Of a DNA stretch of 53,050 nucleotides, positions 52,120 to 53,050 are shown one piece after another (position 1 is the first letter of the stretch; the number at the start of each line of letters is the position of its first letter). This stretch comes from Acetobacterium malicum subsp. dehalogenans DSM 11527 (GTDB taxonomy: Bacteria > Bacillota > Clostridia > Eubacteriales > Eubacteriaceae): assembly GCF_000472665.1 (NCBI RefSeq), contig NZ_KI421449.1, forward strand, positions 1 to 53,050, given 5' to 3'. Under the pieces are notes generated by a model, which saw only the letters and a program-made list of their open reading frames with translations, was not told the origin of the DNA and searched no databases. A program made the translations under genes and the position numbers.

Positions 52120-52524
52120 ATGAGAATATATATTGCCGCTTCATGGAAGCATCAGCATGCCGTTGAAATGCTGACCGATTTATTGGAAACCCGGGGCCAC
52201 ACCATCCTCTCCTGGATCCGCGAGGGCCGACCGGAAGAAGCTTTTCTTTCGCAAAAGGAACTGACCCATTTTATTGAGTCGGCCGAAGGGGAGCGGGTTT
52301 TTGACTTTTGTATCTCATCCGTTACCAGTGCCGATCTGATTATTTACGTCGGGCCATCCGGCTGTGATGCCTGGGCCGAAATTGGTGCGGCTTACGGCTC
52401 CAAGATTCCCGTTTTTGGACTGCTGGCCAAAGCCGAACAGGTCGGGCTGATGCGCCATATGATTAAAAACTGGTATCGCTCGATTTCGGAGTTGATGGTA
52501 GCCGTAGATGCCATAAAGCAATAA
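52120..52524 (+). CDS. Nucleoside 2-deoxyribosyltransferase-like protein
   Basis: This 134-residue protein has a flavodoxin-like pattern with MRIYIAASWKHQHAVEML at the N terminus, SADLIIYVGPSGCDAWAEIGAAYGSK near 85, and PVFGLLAKAEQ. This recalls the nucleoside 2-deoxyribosyltransferase family, where the latter region holds the catalytic Glu (WAEIG) and the former the base-binding part. Some members are not catalytic and bind nucleotides or act in sensing. TTGGAGG precedes the ATG. A terminator follows. Confidence 0.75.
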   Translation: MRIYIAASWKHQHAVEMLTDLLETRGHTILSWIREGRPEEAFLSQKELTHFIESAEGERVFDFCISSVTSADLIIYVGPSGCDAWAEIGAAYGSKIPVFGLLAKAEQVGLMRHMIKNWYRSISELMVAVDAIKQ

Positions 52525-52592
52525 ACGACTAAAAATTAACAGCATCAATGATGAGTGCTGGAATTTAAAAATCAAACTGAATGTGTTTCTTT

Positions 52593-52623
52593 AACGCTAT
52601 CGTATTAACGGTGGCGTTTTTTT
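52593..52623 (+). terminator. Intrinsic terminator
   Basis: An 11-bp stem with G-U pairs (52593-52603 with 52608-52618) runs into seven T, separating the deoxyribosyltransferase-like gene from the response regulator. Confidence 0.9.
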
Positions 52624-52739
52624 ATTGCGGATTAAGAAATAAATACATCTTTAGCGGATTAAATAGCGACATTAAACTGGACAGTTGTTTTATTGTCATG
52701 TAAAATGATTTTATAAACCATAAAGAGAAGGTGTCCTGA

Positions 52740-53050
52740 ATGTTTAGTATCGCAATCTGTGATGATCAGCGTGGAATCTGTTCGGAAATTGAAAGTATTA
52801 TTTTAGAATATAAAAAATCAACCCGGCAGGAAATGCAAATAGAAGTGTTTTATTCGGCTGAAAAACTCGGTATTTATATGGAACATGAACATAATTTTGA
52901 TTTAATCTTTCTGGATATAGAAATGAAGGGTTTAAATGGTCTTGATCTGGGCCGGAAAATTCGCGAAGAAATGGATAACCAGGTCACCCAGATTGTCTAT
53001 GTTTCGGGTAAAGATAGCTACTTTAAAGATTTGTTTGAGGTTCGACCAAT
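52740..53050 (+). CDS. Response regulator, LytTR/AgrA-type, truncated by the window edge
   Basis: The first 103 residues are seen. MFSIAICDDQRGICSEIESI begins a receiver domain with the acidic DD pair, and the phospho-acceptor Asp lies in LIFLDIEMKGLNGLDL near 57-72. QIVYVSGKDSYFKDLFEV includes the expected switch Ser and the tail typical of LytTR/AgrA regulators. The DNA-binding half would lie past the end. AGAAGGTG precedes ATG 52740. A paired histidine kinase of the AgrC type may follow. Confidence 0.75.
   Translation, partial: MFSIAICDDQRGICSEIESIILEYKKSTRQEMQIEVFYSAEKLGIYMEHEHNFDLIFLDIEMKGLNGLDLGRKIREEMDNQVTQIVYVSGKDSYFKDLFEVRP

Overview
The window reads as a chromosomal core region of a low-to-moderate GC, Gram-positive anaerobe of the class Clostridia. 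The evidence is an IspH-ribosomal S1 fusion, a dcw cell-wall/division cluster in Firmicutes order, a T-box in front of alaS, an iscR-iscS-iscU set, ribonuclease J, IreB, SfsA, Fur, and frequent GTG/TTG starts with strong AGGAGG sites. Eubacteriaceae, and Acetobacterium in particular, is my best guess. It rests on family and gene-order impressions, not on a search.

Layout. 1-140: the 5S rRNA end of an rRNA operon, followed by about 500 bp of non-coding palindromic tandem repeats. 759-3196: a small membrane protein and a CASTOR/POLLUX-type channel protein with two NAD-binding regulatory domains. 3342-6000: a hydrolase, a sirtuin deacetylase and a PucR-type regulator, probably one operon. 6001-7729: a structured intergenic region, an orphan polytopic membrane protein, and a non-coding MITE-like element. 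7730-11091, minus strand: a TIGR00300 (ornithine cyclodeaminase-like) protein, an FmdE-domain protein, a UPF0210 protein and an ACT-domain UPF0237 protein. 11361-23948: the dcw cluster mraZ-rsmH-ftsL-pbp-murF-mraY-murD-ftsW-murG-ftsQ-ftsZ, with murE absent from its usual place. 23954-24971: nrdR and a Nudix hydrolase. 25192-34583: a site-2 protease-like protein, scpA-scpB, rluB, a GNAT-like protein, a methyltransferase, an RpiR regulator, a BaiN-like flavoprotein, cmk, plsC and ispH-rpsA, closely spaced and often overlapping. 34749-36803: Rrf2/IscR, cysteine desulfurase, IscU scaffold. 36938-38538: a PRC-barrel protein and an AI-2E family membrane protein. 38570-41540: T-box leader and alaS. 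41632-44938: ireB, a ferredoxin-type aldo/keto reductase, ruvX, a DUF1292 protein, sfsA, fur. 44931-50317: rnjA-type RNase J, a YlbF-family protein, mltG, a TrmR-like methyltransferase and a U32 (TrhP-like) protein. 50422-51940: an attenuator-type leader and a cation/proton antiporter. 52120-53050: a deoxyribosyltransferase-like protein and the 5' part of a response regulator running off the window.

The genes mostly form housekeeping modules: peptidoglycan precursor synthesis and septation, chromosome condensation, isoprenoid/translation, Fe-S assembly, tRNA charging and wobble modification, RNA decay. The less ordinary parts are non-coding. They include the repeats after the 5S gene, the inverted-repeat element at 7432-7710, a four-box 10-bp-periodic array over the mraZ promoter, the structured region before the orphan membrane protein, and a switch-like leader in front of the antiporter that could be a ligand-sensing (possibly Na+) riboswitch. 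I saw no tRNA gene, CRISPR array, transposase or prophage.
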